Position numbers and translations under genes: made by a program. Under the pieces are notes generated by a model. The model was not told the origin of the DNA. It did not search any database and saw nothing but the letters and a program-made list of their open reading frames with translations. Shown here in pieces: positions 1 through 4,963 of a DNA stretch of 5,547 nt. Source of the DNA: DATDRQ01 sp035291645 (lineage in GTDB: Bacteria > Chloroflexota > Anaerolineae > Anaerolineales > UBA4823); the NCBI GenBank assembly GCA_035291645.1, contig DATDRQ010000392.1:1-5547 (forward strand). Reading direction: 5' to 3'. Position 1 is the stretch's first letter, and every line of letters begins with the position of its first letter.

Positions 1-1075
1 TGATGGTCGGGCCACGGTTAGTCTCGACCACAGTGGCCGGCGCGCCGAAAGAGGCCAGGGTGTCTTCAATCAGGCGGGCGCGCTGGCGGTTCAGCTCGTC
101 GTCGAAGGATACTTCCCCGCCAGATTCCAGGATCTGGTCGATCGGTGGAAGCGCCCAGGTGTGCGGCTCGGGTGAGTCTGTCAACGTCCGGGCAGGCAAG
201 CCGGACGCGCTCACCGGTGGTATCCCCCGTGGCGCGGGCCCGCTTGCATAGTCCCCCGCGGGTGGAGCCGGGCCGCGCGGAGGAACGGGCAGCTGGGAGG
301 GAGCGGTCTTGCGGTTTAACCAGCCCTCCCAGGCAGTGGTGACCGTGATCAGCAAAGGGGAGATCCAGGCAAACAGCTCCGGCACCGAGAGGTCCAGAGT
401 CAGAGCCAGGGCGATCAGCATCCAGGCGACCAGCACCACGGCCGACCCGGCCCAGCCCAGGCTGGGACGCAGCAGCGCCAGCACGGCGCCGCCGGCGTAA
501 CCGCCGCCGCCCGCCTGGTCGGCCAGCAGGAAGTTGGCCGCCCGGTCGGCCGGGAAGCTGAAAAAATGCATCCAGGCCAGCAGGTTGAAATACAGCAGCG
601 CCAGGCCGATGATGCGCTCCGGGGACAGCTGCGGCAGGCGATCGAAGTGGCGCAGTACCAGCCATACCCCCACCCCGATCAGGCCGAGCGGCAGCAGGTA
701 CATCCCCCAGCCGAAGCCCTTGCCGAGCAGCGCCAGCCAGCCGCCGGTCAGCAGACCGTTGCTGCTGGAGGCCAGGCTCAGCAGGGTGAGCAACCCGATC
801 AGAGTCATCCCGACGCCGAAAAGGTCCAGCTTGCGGTCCAGGGAAAGGCCGCTCCAGGCCGAAGGGGGCCGAGGCTTAGGGGCCGGCGGCGGGGATGCTC
901 TGCCGCGCGAGGCGGATTTACCGGCAGGTTTTGAAGAAGTTTTGCCTTTAGAGGGGGGCGTACCCGGACGCGGCGGACTCTTCCGCGCCGGCGCTTTCCC
1001 TTTGGGGGGTGGAGAGCGGCGGGCCGGTTTGGCAGAGGTTTTTTGGGTGCTCTTCTTGGAGCTACGCGTAGCCAT
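1..1075 (-). CDS. ftsK: FtsK/SpoIIIE DNA translocase, N-terminal part (partial, runs off left edge)
   Basis: FtsK-family proteins are membrane-anchored ATPase motors that pump DNA through the division septum and help resolve chromosome dimers. The ATG is at 1075-1073 and the frame stays open for 358 codons to the window edge. Residues 1-72 are a basic Pro/Ser/Lys tail with about 20 Lys/Arg and no Asp/Glu. Hydrophobic segments follow at about 86-106, 123-143, 153-173 and 211-229, with another at 231-249, matching the usual membrane domain. A Pro-rich linker covers about 255-305. From W307 the sequence enters the start of the motor domain (WALPP, then QRARLIEDTLASFG and ETNRGPTI), a strong FtsK signature. 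The Walker motifs and the DNA-reading gamma domain would lie outside the window. No clear Shine-Dalgarno precedes the ATG, but the start fits the promoter at 1152-1160. The gene is divergent from rnz. The family call is secure; the rest of the protein is unseen. Confidence 0.93.
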   Translation of the reverse strand, partial: MATRSSKKSTQKTSAKPARRSPPPKGKAPARKSPPRPGTPPSKGKTSSKPAGKSASRGRASPPPAPKPRPPSAWSGLSLDRKLDLFGVGMTLIGLLTLLSLASSSNGLLTGGWLALLGKGFGWGMYLLPLGLIGVGVWLVLRHFDRLPQLSPERIIGLALLYFNLLAWMHFFSFPADRAANFLLADQAGGGGYAGGAVLALLRPSLGWAGSAVVLVAWMLIALALTLDLSVPELFAWISPLLITVTTAWEGWLNRKTAPSQLPVPPRGPAPPAGDYASGPAPRGIPPVSASGLPARTLTDSPEPHTWALPPIDQILESGGEVSFDDELNRQRARLIEDTLASFGAPATVVETNRGPTI

Positions 1076-1122
1076 TAACCAGGACAGGAAGATAAGCGGG
1101 CGAAAGCAGAAAACCAATTATG

Positions 1123-1138
1123 GTCAGACTTGTCTAAC
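1123..1138. promoter_or_regulatory. Operator-like imperfect palindrome downstream of the ftsK promoter
   Basis: GTCAGACTTGTCTAAC is a 16-bp inverted repeat with seven of eight base pairs matched; the mismatch is C1125 against A1136. It sits about 8-22 bases past the predicted ftsK transcription start, where a bound repressor would block transcription. It does not match a LexA box that I know. In the ftsK transcript the mismatched pair becomes a U-G wobble, so a small RNA hairpin is an alternative reading. Confidence 0.35.
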
Positions 1139-1151
1139 GCGATTTTCTCGG

Positions 1152-1160
1152 ATTATAGCA
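1152..1160 (-). promoter_or_regulatory. Extended -10 promoter for ftsK
   Basis: Read on the minus strand this is TGCTATAAT, a perfect extended -10 (TGnTATAAT). No good -35 lies 16-18 bases upstream, which is tolerated for extended -10 promoters. Transcription would start near 1145 and give a leader of about 70 bases before the ftsK ATG. This is motif-based inference only. Confidence 0.6.
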
Positions 1161-1327
1161 CATATGGTCTGAAATGCAGCGCCCGCGCCTGCGGGATCCA
1201 ATGCGGGCAGCTTTTTGACGTTAAGCTTAGCATGCAAGTTTCCTGCCTTTCAACAGGGTTTCCCCTGGCGTGACGAGCGAGGATGTTCGCCGGTCTGCTC
1301 GATCCGGGCCTGCCGGGGAACTTAAGG

Positions 1328-1333
1328 TACAAT
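1328..1333 (+). promoter_or_regulatory. Candidate -10 element for rnz
   Basis: TACAAT matches the -10 consensus at five of six positions and lies 65 bases before the rnz start. No recognisable -35 is found 16-18 bases upstream. A start near 1340 would place the GGTGCGC hairpin at the very 5' end of the message. The support is moderate at best. Confidence 0.35.
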
Positions 1334-1344
1334 TCTAAACAGAG

Positions 1345-1367
1345 GGTGCGCGGCGGGGCTGCGCACC
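1345..1367 (+). promoter_or_regulatory. Stem-loop in the rnz leader
   Basis: GGTGCGC at 1345-1351 is perfectly complementary to GCGCACC at 1361-1367, with a 9-base loop. It has no following T-run, so it is not a normal terminator. Its 5' arm could alternatively pair as GGGTGC (1344-1349) with GCACCC (1377-1382), next to the ribosome binding site. That suggests either 5' end protection or a translational switch. Confidence 0.45.
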
Positions 1368-1383
1368 GATCCTTATGCACCCC

Positions 1384-1390
1384 AGAGGGG
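1384..1390 (+). promoter_or_regulatory. Ribosome binding site that decides the TTG start of rnz
   Basis: AGAGGGG lies 7 bases before the TTG at 1398 and supports that unusual start, because no ATG or GTG is available in frame at the conserved N-terminus. The site is part of a potential small hairpin, ACCCC (1379-1383), loop AGA, GGGGT (1387-1391), which would hide most of it. Confidence 0.6.
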
Positions 1391-1397
1391 TTCCATT

Positions 1398-2345
1398 TTG
1401 TTCGAAATCGTCTTCCTCGGCACATCGGCTTCGGCGCCCTCCATCCACCGTGGTCTGTCGGCGCAGATCGTCAAGCACGAAGACCACCGCTTCTTGATCG
1501 ACTGCGGGGAGGGGACTCAGCGCCAGATCCTGCAATCCGGGGCCGGTTTCAAGCGCCTGAACCGCATCCTGATCACGCACGGGCACCTAGACCACATCCT
1601 CGGCTTAGCCGGGCTGCTCTCGACCCTGTCGCGCTGGGAGGCTCTCGACGAGCTAGAGATCTACGCCGGCAAGTGGGCCCTGGAACGCATTCGCGACCTG
1701 CTGTTCGGAGTGGTCCTGCGCGGTGCCCGCCCGCCGATCGAGATCCGGTTGATCGAGGTTCGGCCTGGCGCCATCTACGTGGGGAAGGATTTTTCCATAA
1801 CGGCTTTCCCGGTCCACCACCGCGGCCCCGACTGCTACGGCTACCTGTTCGAGGAGGATTCCCGCCGCCCCTTCCTGCCGGAAAAGGCCGAGGCGCTGAA
1901 CCTCCCGTCCGGCCCATTGCGGCGCGACCTGGTAGCCGGCCGCCCGGTGACCCTGGCGGATGGGCGGCAGATCCACCCGGACCAGGTGCTGGGGCCTGCC
2001 CGGCCCGGCACCCGCCTGGTCCACGTCGGCGACGTGGGGCGCACGGATAACCTGGTCGAATATTGCCGGGATGCAGATTTGCTCGTCATCGAGGCCACCT
2101 ATATCCAGGAGGAAGCGGAGATGGCGCGTGATTTCGCCCACCTGACGGCGCGGCAGGCAGCCGAGCTGGCCATCCAGGCCGGGGTGAAGAACCTGGTGCT
2201 GACGCACATCTCGCGCCGCTACCGGGAACGGGAGGTTCTCTCGGAAGCGCGCAGTGTCTTCCCCGGCGCGATGGTGGCGCGTGACTTCGACGTCTACCAG
2301 GTCAAGCGCGACGAGTGCATGCGGTTAGAAGCGAAATCCGATTAG
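1398..2345 (+). CDS. rnz: Ribonuclease Z (tRNA 3' endonuclease)
   Basis: RNase Z is a zinc-dependent metallo-beta-lactamase-fold nuclease that trims the 3' trailer from precursor tRNAs in the cytoplasm. The 315-residue length fits the short bacterial form. The start FEIVFLGTSASAPS and the DCGEGTQRQ segment (35-43) are family hallmarks. Metal ligands are visible as H61, H63, D65 and H66 (HGHLDH), H141, D212 (GDVGRTDN) and H270 (LTHISRRY). The segment at about 161-200, with PSGPL and the LADGRQIHPDQVLGP stretch, matches the tRNA-binding flexible arm and what follows it. Translation starts at TTG 1398 behind AGAGGGG; the conserved N-terminus begins at the next codon. Two oddities are the HEAT motif reading IEAT (residues 231-234) and HGHLDH where HLHGDH is usual. 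The short C-terminal tail after about residue 303 looks nonconserved. No terminator separates the gene from the permease remnant downstream, so its transcript probably runs to 2720. Confidence 0.95.
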   Translation: MFEIVFLGTSASAPSIHRGLSAQIVKHEDHRFLIDCGEGTQRQILQSGAGFKRLNRILITHGHLDHILGLAGLLSTLSRWEALDELEIYAGKWALERIRDLLFGVVLRGARPPIEIRLIEVRPGAIYVGKDFSITAFPVHHRGPDCYGYLFEEDSRRPFLPEKAEALNLPSGPLRRDLVAGRPVTLADGRQIHPDQVLGPARPGTRLVHVGDVGRTDNLVEYCRDADLLVIEATYIQEEAEMARDFAHLTARQAAELAIQAGVKNLVLTHISRRYREREVLSEARSVFPGAMVARDFDVYQVKRDECMRLEAKSD

Positions 2346-2364
2346 GCCTCGACCTGTTAGGCCT
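2342..2364 (+). repeat. 8-bp direct repeat at the rnz/permease-remnant junction
   Basis: TTAGGCCT occurs at 2342-2349 and again at 2357-2364, separated by seven bases. The first copy contains the rnz stop codon (TAG, 2343-2345). The second ends in the in-frame stop TGA (2364-2366) that closes the permease frame on its upstream side. The position exactly at the break in homology fits a deletion or insertion scar, though an 8-bp repeat can also arise by chance. Confidence 0.6.
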
Positions 2365-2369
2365 GACAT

Positions 2370-2597
2370 GTGGCTTTCCTGGTAGGCTACACCGAGTTCG
2401 CCATCGGCTGGCTGTTCGTGGAGAGCAGCCGCAACGTGACCCTGGCGATGGCGGTCTCCGGCATTCTGCGCTCGAGCGGTTCCGGGGCGAACCTAGCCAC
2501 CCTGGCGATCCTGATGAGCCTGCCAGTGGTGGCGATCTTCCTGATCCTGCAGCGCTACCTGATCGACCGGCTGCTGACCGGGCAGGTGGAAATGTGA
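2370..2597 (+). pseudogene. MalG-family sugar ABC transporter permease, C-terminal remnant
   Basis: The readable frame gives 75 residues from a GTG at 2370. VGYTEFAIGWLFVE, NVTLAMAVSG and the ending LMSLPVVAIFLILQRYLIDRL match the end of inner-membrane permeases of the MalG type, which pair with a MalF-type partner to import sugars. These proteins are usually about 270-300 residues, so roughly the first 200, including most membrane helices and the EAA loop that docks the ATPase, are missing. A stop (TGA, 2364-2366) lies two codons upstream in frame and rnz ends at 2345, so there is no room for the lost part. The C-terminus looks native, with no internal stop or frameshift. The GTG lacks a good ribosome binding site. 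I read it as a 5'-deleted gene that cannot make a working permease; expression of a small two-helix membrane protein cannot be excluded. Confidence 0.8.
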
Positions 2598-2678
2598 CAT
2601 GACTCACCATAAAATTTAATCGAGGCAGGGTGTAAGGGCGGTAAGTGAGCCAAAGGAGGCTTAAAGCCAGACATAAGC

Positions 2679-2720
2679 AGGAAAGCGGAGCTGCGGTCGA
2701 GCGGCTCCGCTTTCCTTTTC
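2679..2720 (+). terminator. Strong intrinsic terminator after rnz and the permease remnant
   Basis: AGGAAAGCGGAGC (2679-2691) pairs perfectly with GCTCCGCTTTCCT (2704-2716). The stem can extend by three pairs, including one T-G, to a 6-base loop (2695-2700). TTTT follows at 2716-2719. The T-run on the plus strand and the lack of one on the minus strand make it rightward. It lies 82 bases past the remnant's stop, as expected of the original transporter operon's terminator. Confidence 0.8.
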
Positions 2721-2884
2721 GATGACGCGAGTGATCCAGGATCCAAACCCGCAAATGGGGGAAGCAGGTCATCCAACAGAGAAAACAGGAAAACCTGAAC
2801 GAGGGCAGACAAGGCCAAGAGTGTTGTTCGGCGCTCCCAGGACAGCAGGCGCAGGCCGGCCGGTTTGTGATTAGAATCATTAAT

Positions 2885-2912
2885 TTGACTTAAGCGGTAA
2901 TATTTATAATAA
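2885..2912 (+). promoter_or_regulatory. Candidate sigma-70-type promoter upstream of the Asp-box gene
   Basis: TTGACT at 2885-2890 is a good -35. TAATAA at 2907-2912 lies at 16-base spacing, and the perfect TATAAT at 2905-2910 overlaps it at a tighter 14 bases. The local run is strikingly AT-rich within GC-rich surroundings. A start near 2920 would give a leader of about 280 bases before the gene at 3201. Confidence 0.5.
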
Positions 2913-2921
2913 TAGTACTGA

Positions 2922-2991
2922 GGTTCGCGCATGTATCTGAACCCGGCGGGTGCACAGGTCGGGCTACTCCCGTGCCTTGAGAGGGTAAGGC
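2922..2991 (+). promoter_or_regulatory. Hairpin-rich leader segment of unknown class
   Basis: Several stems are packed together just past the predicted transcription start: GGTTC/GAACC (2922-2926 with 2939-2943), ACCC/GGGT (2941-2944 with 2948-2951), GCAC/GTGC (2952-2955 with 2972-2975) enclosing GGG/CCC (2961-2963 with 2969-2971), and GCCTT/AAGGC (2974-2978 with 2987-2991). Neighbouring stems share bases, so they cannot all form at once. I recognise no riboswitch consensus (TPP, SAM, cobalamin, c-di-GMP or fluoride). Confidence 0.3.
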
Positions 2992-3187
2992 CCATTTCCT
3001 GCCCAAGATCTCATGCCACAATGCCAGATATCCACAAAGAAGATGGTTAATGGGACGATGGGAGAGGAAAACTATCCGATACCATCAGAAAACGCTGGGT
3101 TTTGTTGAATTTTACGCAAAAAATCGTTGATCTACGCCCAGTGTGATCTTCTTGATGGAAACCGCGTTTAACCGTAATCACAAAAAG

Positions 3188-3193
3188 AAAGGA
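3188..3193 (+). promoter_or_regulatory. Ribosome binding site of the Asp-box gene
   Basis: AAAGGA sits 7 bases before the ATG at 3201. It fixes the start, which also gives a complete, well-formed signal peptide. Confidence 0.75.
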
Positions 3194-3200
3194 TTTACTT

Positions 3201-4757
3201 ATGAGCAAGCTTAGATCTCGCAAACTGTCCGCTGTAAGAGCGCTGGCTTTATCGCTCCTGGTGCTGGCTGTGATGACTCTGCCGGCATTTGCGAGCCTGT
3301 TCTCTACGCCAATCAGCGGGCTGAGCTCCTACCCCGATGGCGGCAACCCGAACGACCCCCTGGCAGTGACCGCATGCAATGGCGCTCCCCAGACTGGCGT
3401 TCTCTACCGCAACAGCGAGTCCGAGCCCCATCTGGCCGTTAATCCAACAAACCCAGACAATATGATCGCGGCCTGGCACCAGGACCGGTGGAGTACCGGC
3501 GCCGCCCAGGGTCTTGGGGCCGCCTATACCCTCGATGGCGGGACGACCTGGACCCAGGTCACCATCCCCTTTTCACGATGTTCCGGAGGGCTGCCAGGCT
3601 CGTCCGGGGATTACGAGCGCGCCTCCGATCCCTGGGTCAGCTTCAGTCCCGACGGTACTGCGCACTACATGGCTCTGGTAGCAGATATCGGGAACCCCAA
3701 TGCGAATGGCATGACAGTCGCCAGCTCCCGCGACGGCGGCATAACGTGGTCGGCTCCGGTCACGATAAAGGCCTCGCCCGCCCAAGACCCAGTCGCTGTC
3801 TCGCTCTTCCATGATAAGAACACTTTGACAGCCGATCCCTTCGACCCGGACCTGGTCTATGCCACCTGGACCCTGTTCCGGTGGGGCAGCACAACGCTCC
3901 TGTTCGCCCGATCAACCGACGGCGGCCAGACCTGGAAAACCCGCCCTGTGGACAACATCGAGGTGGTCGCCCCGGCGGACCTGGTGGTGTTCCGCCAAGG
4001 CGCCCAGATCGTCGTGCTGCCCGACGGGACGCTGGTGAACGCCTTCTTCCGGATCCTGTTCAACGAGCGCACCCTCCAGGTTCGCCTGGAACAGGCTATC
4101 TTCCGCTCGAGCGACCAGGGCCGCCATTGGGAGAAGGCTGACACGCAGGTGAGCGACCTGCAAGCCGCGACTGCCTTCGATACCGAGCTCGGCATTCCGG
4201 TGCGTGACGCCCAAGAGCTGCCTGACATCGCCGTCAACCGCACCACTGGAGAGCTCTACATGGCCTGGCAGGATACCCGCTTCAACAACGGGCTGGTTGG
4301 GGTGGTCGTTTCCCGCTCCAGCGACGGGGGCTCCACCTGGTCGGACCCGGTCCCGGTGATTACAACCCAGTCGGTCCAGGCCTTCCTACCGGCGGTAGCC
4401 GTCAACGAGGATGGCACCGTGGGGGTCTTGTATTACGATTTCCGCAACGATGTCCTAGGTGATGCCACGTTAGATACTGACGTGCACCTGGCGCGCTTCG
4501 GTTCCGGTTTGAACTTCATCGACGAGACCCGCCTGACCCCCTCTTCCTTTGACCTGCGCCAGTCGGTGATCACCGGCCCGCGTGGTTATTTCCCCGGCGA
4601 TTACGTAGGCCTGGACAGCGCAGGGGATGACTTTGTAGCCGCTTTCACCGTGACCAATCCGCTCGGCCTGCCGGTTGACTTCCCGCAGGATAACTCAGGC
4701 CTCACCTTAGATACAAACAACCGCCAGGACATCCTCTTCGCTCGAGTGACGCCCTGA
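3201..4757 (+). CDS. Exported Asp-box (BNR repeat) beta-propeller protein, sialidase-like fold
   Basis: The 518-residue product starts with a classical signal peptide: basic KLRSRK, a hydrophobic core at about 14-28, and an AFA cleavage site at 29-31. It is therefore secreted; no later membrane anchor or sorting signal is seen. Five Asp-boxes of the S-x-D-G-G-x-T-W type begin at residues 110, 176, 238, 303 and 373. The regular spacing of 62-70 residues fits one box per blade of a six-bladed propeller, with the final blade (about 440-518, containing FPGDYVGL) lacking a box. The fourth box is degenerate (SSDQGRHW). The opening SEPHLAVNPTNPDNMIAAW is typical of proteins labelled exo-alpha-sialidase. 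However, no FRIP-type motif is seen near the N-terminus and I cannot assign the arginine triad or the catalytic Tyr/Glu, so enzyme activity is unproven. Other Asp-box proteins bind or cut varied polysaccharides. Two cysteines (C59, C127) could form a disulfide. The gene has its own ribosome binding site and probably its own promoter. Confidence 0.85.
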   Translation: MSKLRSRKLSAVRALALSLLVLAVMTLPAFASLFSTPISGLSSYPDGGNPNDPLAVTACNGAPQTGVLYRNSESEPHLAVNPTNPDNMIAAWHQDRWSTGAAQGLGAAYTLDGGTTWTQVTIPFSRCSGGLPGSSGDYERASDPWVSFSPDGTAHYMALVADIGNPNANGMTVASSRDGGITWSAPVTIKASPAQDPVAVSLFHDKNTLTADPFDPDLVYATWTLFRWGSTTLLFARSTDGGQTWKTRPVDNIEVVAPADLVVFRQGAQIVVLPDGTLVNAFFRILFNERTLQVRLEQAIFRSSDQGRHWEKADTQVSDLQAATAFDTELGIPVRDAQELPDIAVNRTTGELYMAWQDTRFNNGLVGVVVSRSSDGGSTWSDPVPVITTQSVQAFLPAVAVNEDGTVGVLYYDFRNDVLGDATLDTDVHLARFGSGLNFIDETRLTPSSFDLRQSVITGPRGYFPGDYVGLDSAGDDFVAAFTVTNPLGLPVDFPQDNSGLTLDTNNRQDILFARVTP

Positions 4758-4787
4758 GCAGTAGGGGTTGACTATCTGACTCTCATC

Positions 4788-4826
4788 GCGAGCCGCTGGG
4801 TAACCCACCTGGCGGCTCGCTATTTC
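4788..4826 (+). terminator. Probable terminator after the Asp-box gene
   Basis: GCGAGCCGC (4788-4796) pairs perfectly with GCGGCTCGC (4812-4820). The 15-base loop contains a small TGGG/CCCA stem. Only TATTTC follows, so the T-tract is weak. The position, 31 bases after the stop codon, supports a terminator for the rightward gene; the hairpin is also symmetric enough to be a repeat unit. Confidence 0.55.
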
Positions 4827-4840
4827 AGCTATCGAGTTGC

Positions 4841-4895
4841 TTCAGCCCAAGGACGGCTGAAACGTGCTTCGACTACGTGCAAAGCTTCGCTTTGC
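4841..4895. repeat. Tandem palindromes in the convergent spacer
   Basis: TTCAGCC/GGCTGAA (4841-4847 with 4855-4861) and GCAAAGC/GCTTTGC (4879-4885 with 4889-4895, loop TTC) are two perfect 7-bp hairpins. ACGTGC is also repeated directly at 4862 and 4875. The layout resembles extragenic palindromic repeat elements, but only one copy is present in the window. Confidence 0.4.
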
Positions 4896-4929
4896 TCTCT
4901 GCTCAGCTCGCCGCGCTTCTTACCTGGAA

Positions 4930-4945
4930 AACGAATAAATTCGTT
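4930..4945 (-). terminator. Candidate terminator for the leftward TldD/PmbA-family gene
   Basis: Read on the minus strand, AACGAAT and ATTCGTT form a 7-bp hairpin with a two-base loop, followed by TT and then CC. It lies 18 bases past the stop codon of the leftward gene. The stem is AT-rich, so termination would be weak. Confidence 0.4.
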
Positions 4946-4963
4946 ACTACACAGGCGTTGATT

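Larger units (their letters stand above)
1076..1397. other. Divergent intergenic region between ftsK and rnz
   Basis: These 322 bases separate two genes reading away from each other. The left third holds an extended -10 promoter and a palindrome serving ftsK. The right third holds a -10-like element, a leader hairpin and the ribosome binding site of rnz. The middle (about 1165-1300) shows only a short CCCGC/GCGGG hairpin near 1182-1195. I see no convincing gene there on either strand. Confidence 0.7.
2598..3200. other. Long gene-free region between the permease remnant and the Asp-box gene
   Basis: I find no credible protein gene in these 603 bases. The minus-strand open frames here are Cys/Ser/Arg-rich with no family signal. 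The region holds the terminator at 2679-2720, an unremarkable stretch at 2721-2880, the promoter-like site at 2885-2912, a hairpin-rich part at 2922-2991, and an AT-rich run up to the ribosome binding site at 3188. AAGAAGAT (3037-3044) and ATCTTCTT (3146-3153) form a perfect 8-bp inverted repeat about 100 bases apart in the leader. Confidence 0.65.

Noticed and set aside
66..665. Long minus-strand open frame of 199 residues, plus overlapping plus-strand frames through 1172
   Set aside because: They are out of frame with or antisense to ftsK. Their products are Arg/Ala/Pro-rich low-complexity strings, while the true frame gives clear FtsK motifs from the ATG at 1075.
1573..2207. Several open frames opposite and within rnz
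   Set aside because: The rnz frame carries every metal-binding motif of the family; the others are GC-driven shadows with no recognisable domain.
2652..2659. Perfect Shine-Dalgarno-like AAAGGAGG
   Set aside because: No ATG, GTG or TTG follows at 4-13 bases and no open frame begins there, so it is probably a chance match or a relic.
2922..2991. tRNA, signal recognition particle RNA or a known riboswitch
   Set aside because: There is no T-loop GTTCRA motif in a cloverleaf context, no SRP tetraloop domain and no known aptamer consensus.
2302..2995. Two minus-strand open frames (192 and 146 residues) across the gene-free region
   Set aside because: Composition is erratic and rich in Cys, Ser and Arg, with no domain. 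They also cross the terminator hairpin and overlap the clear permease remnant.
3201..4757. Firm annotation as exo-alpha-sialidase (GH33)
   Set aside because: Asp-boxes mark the propeller fold rather than the activity, and the catalytic residues cannot be identified from the sequence.
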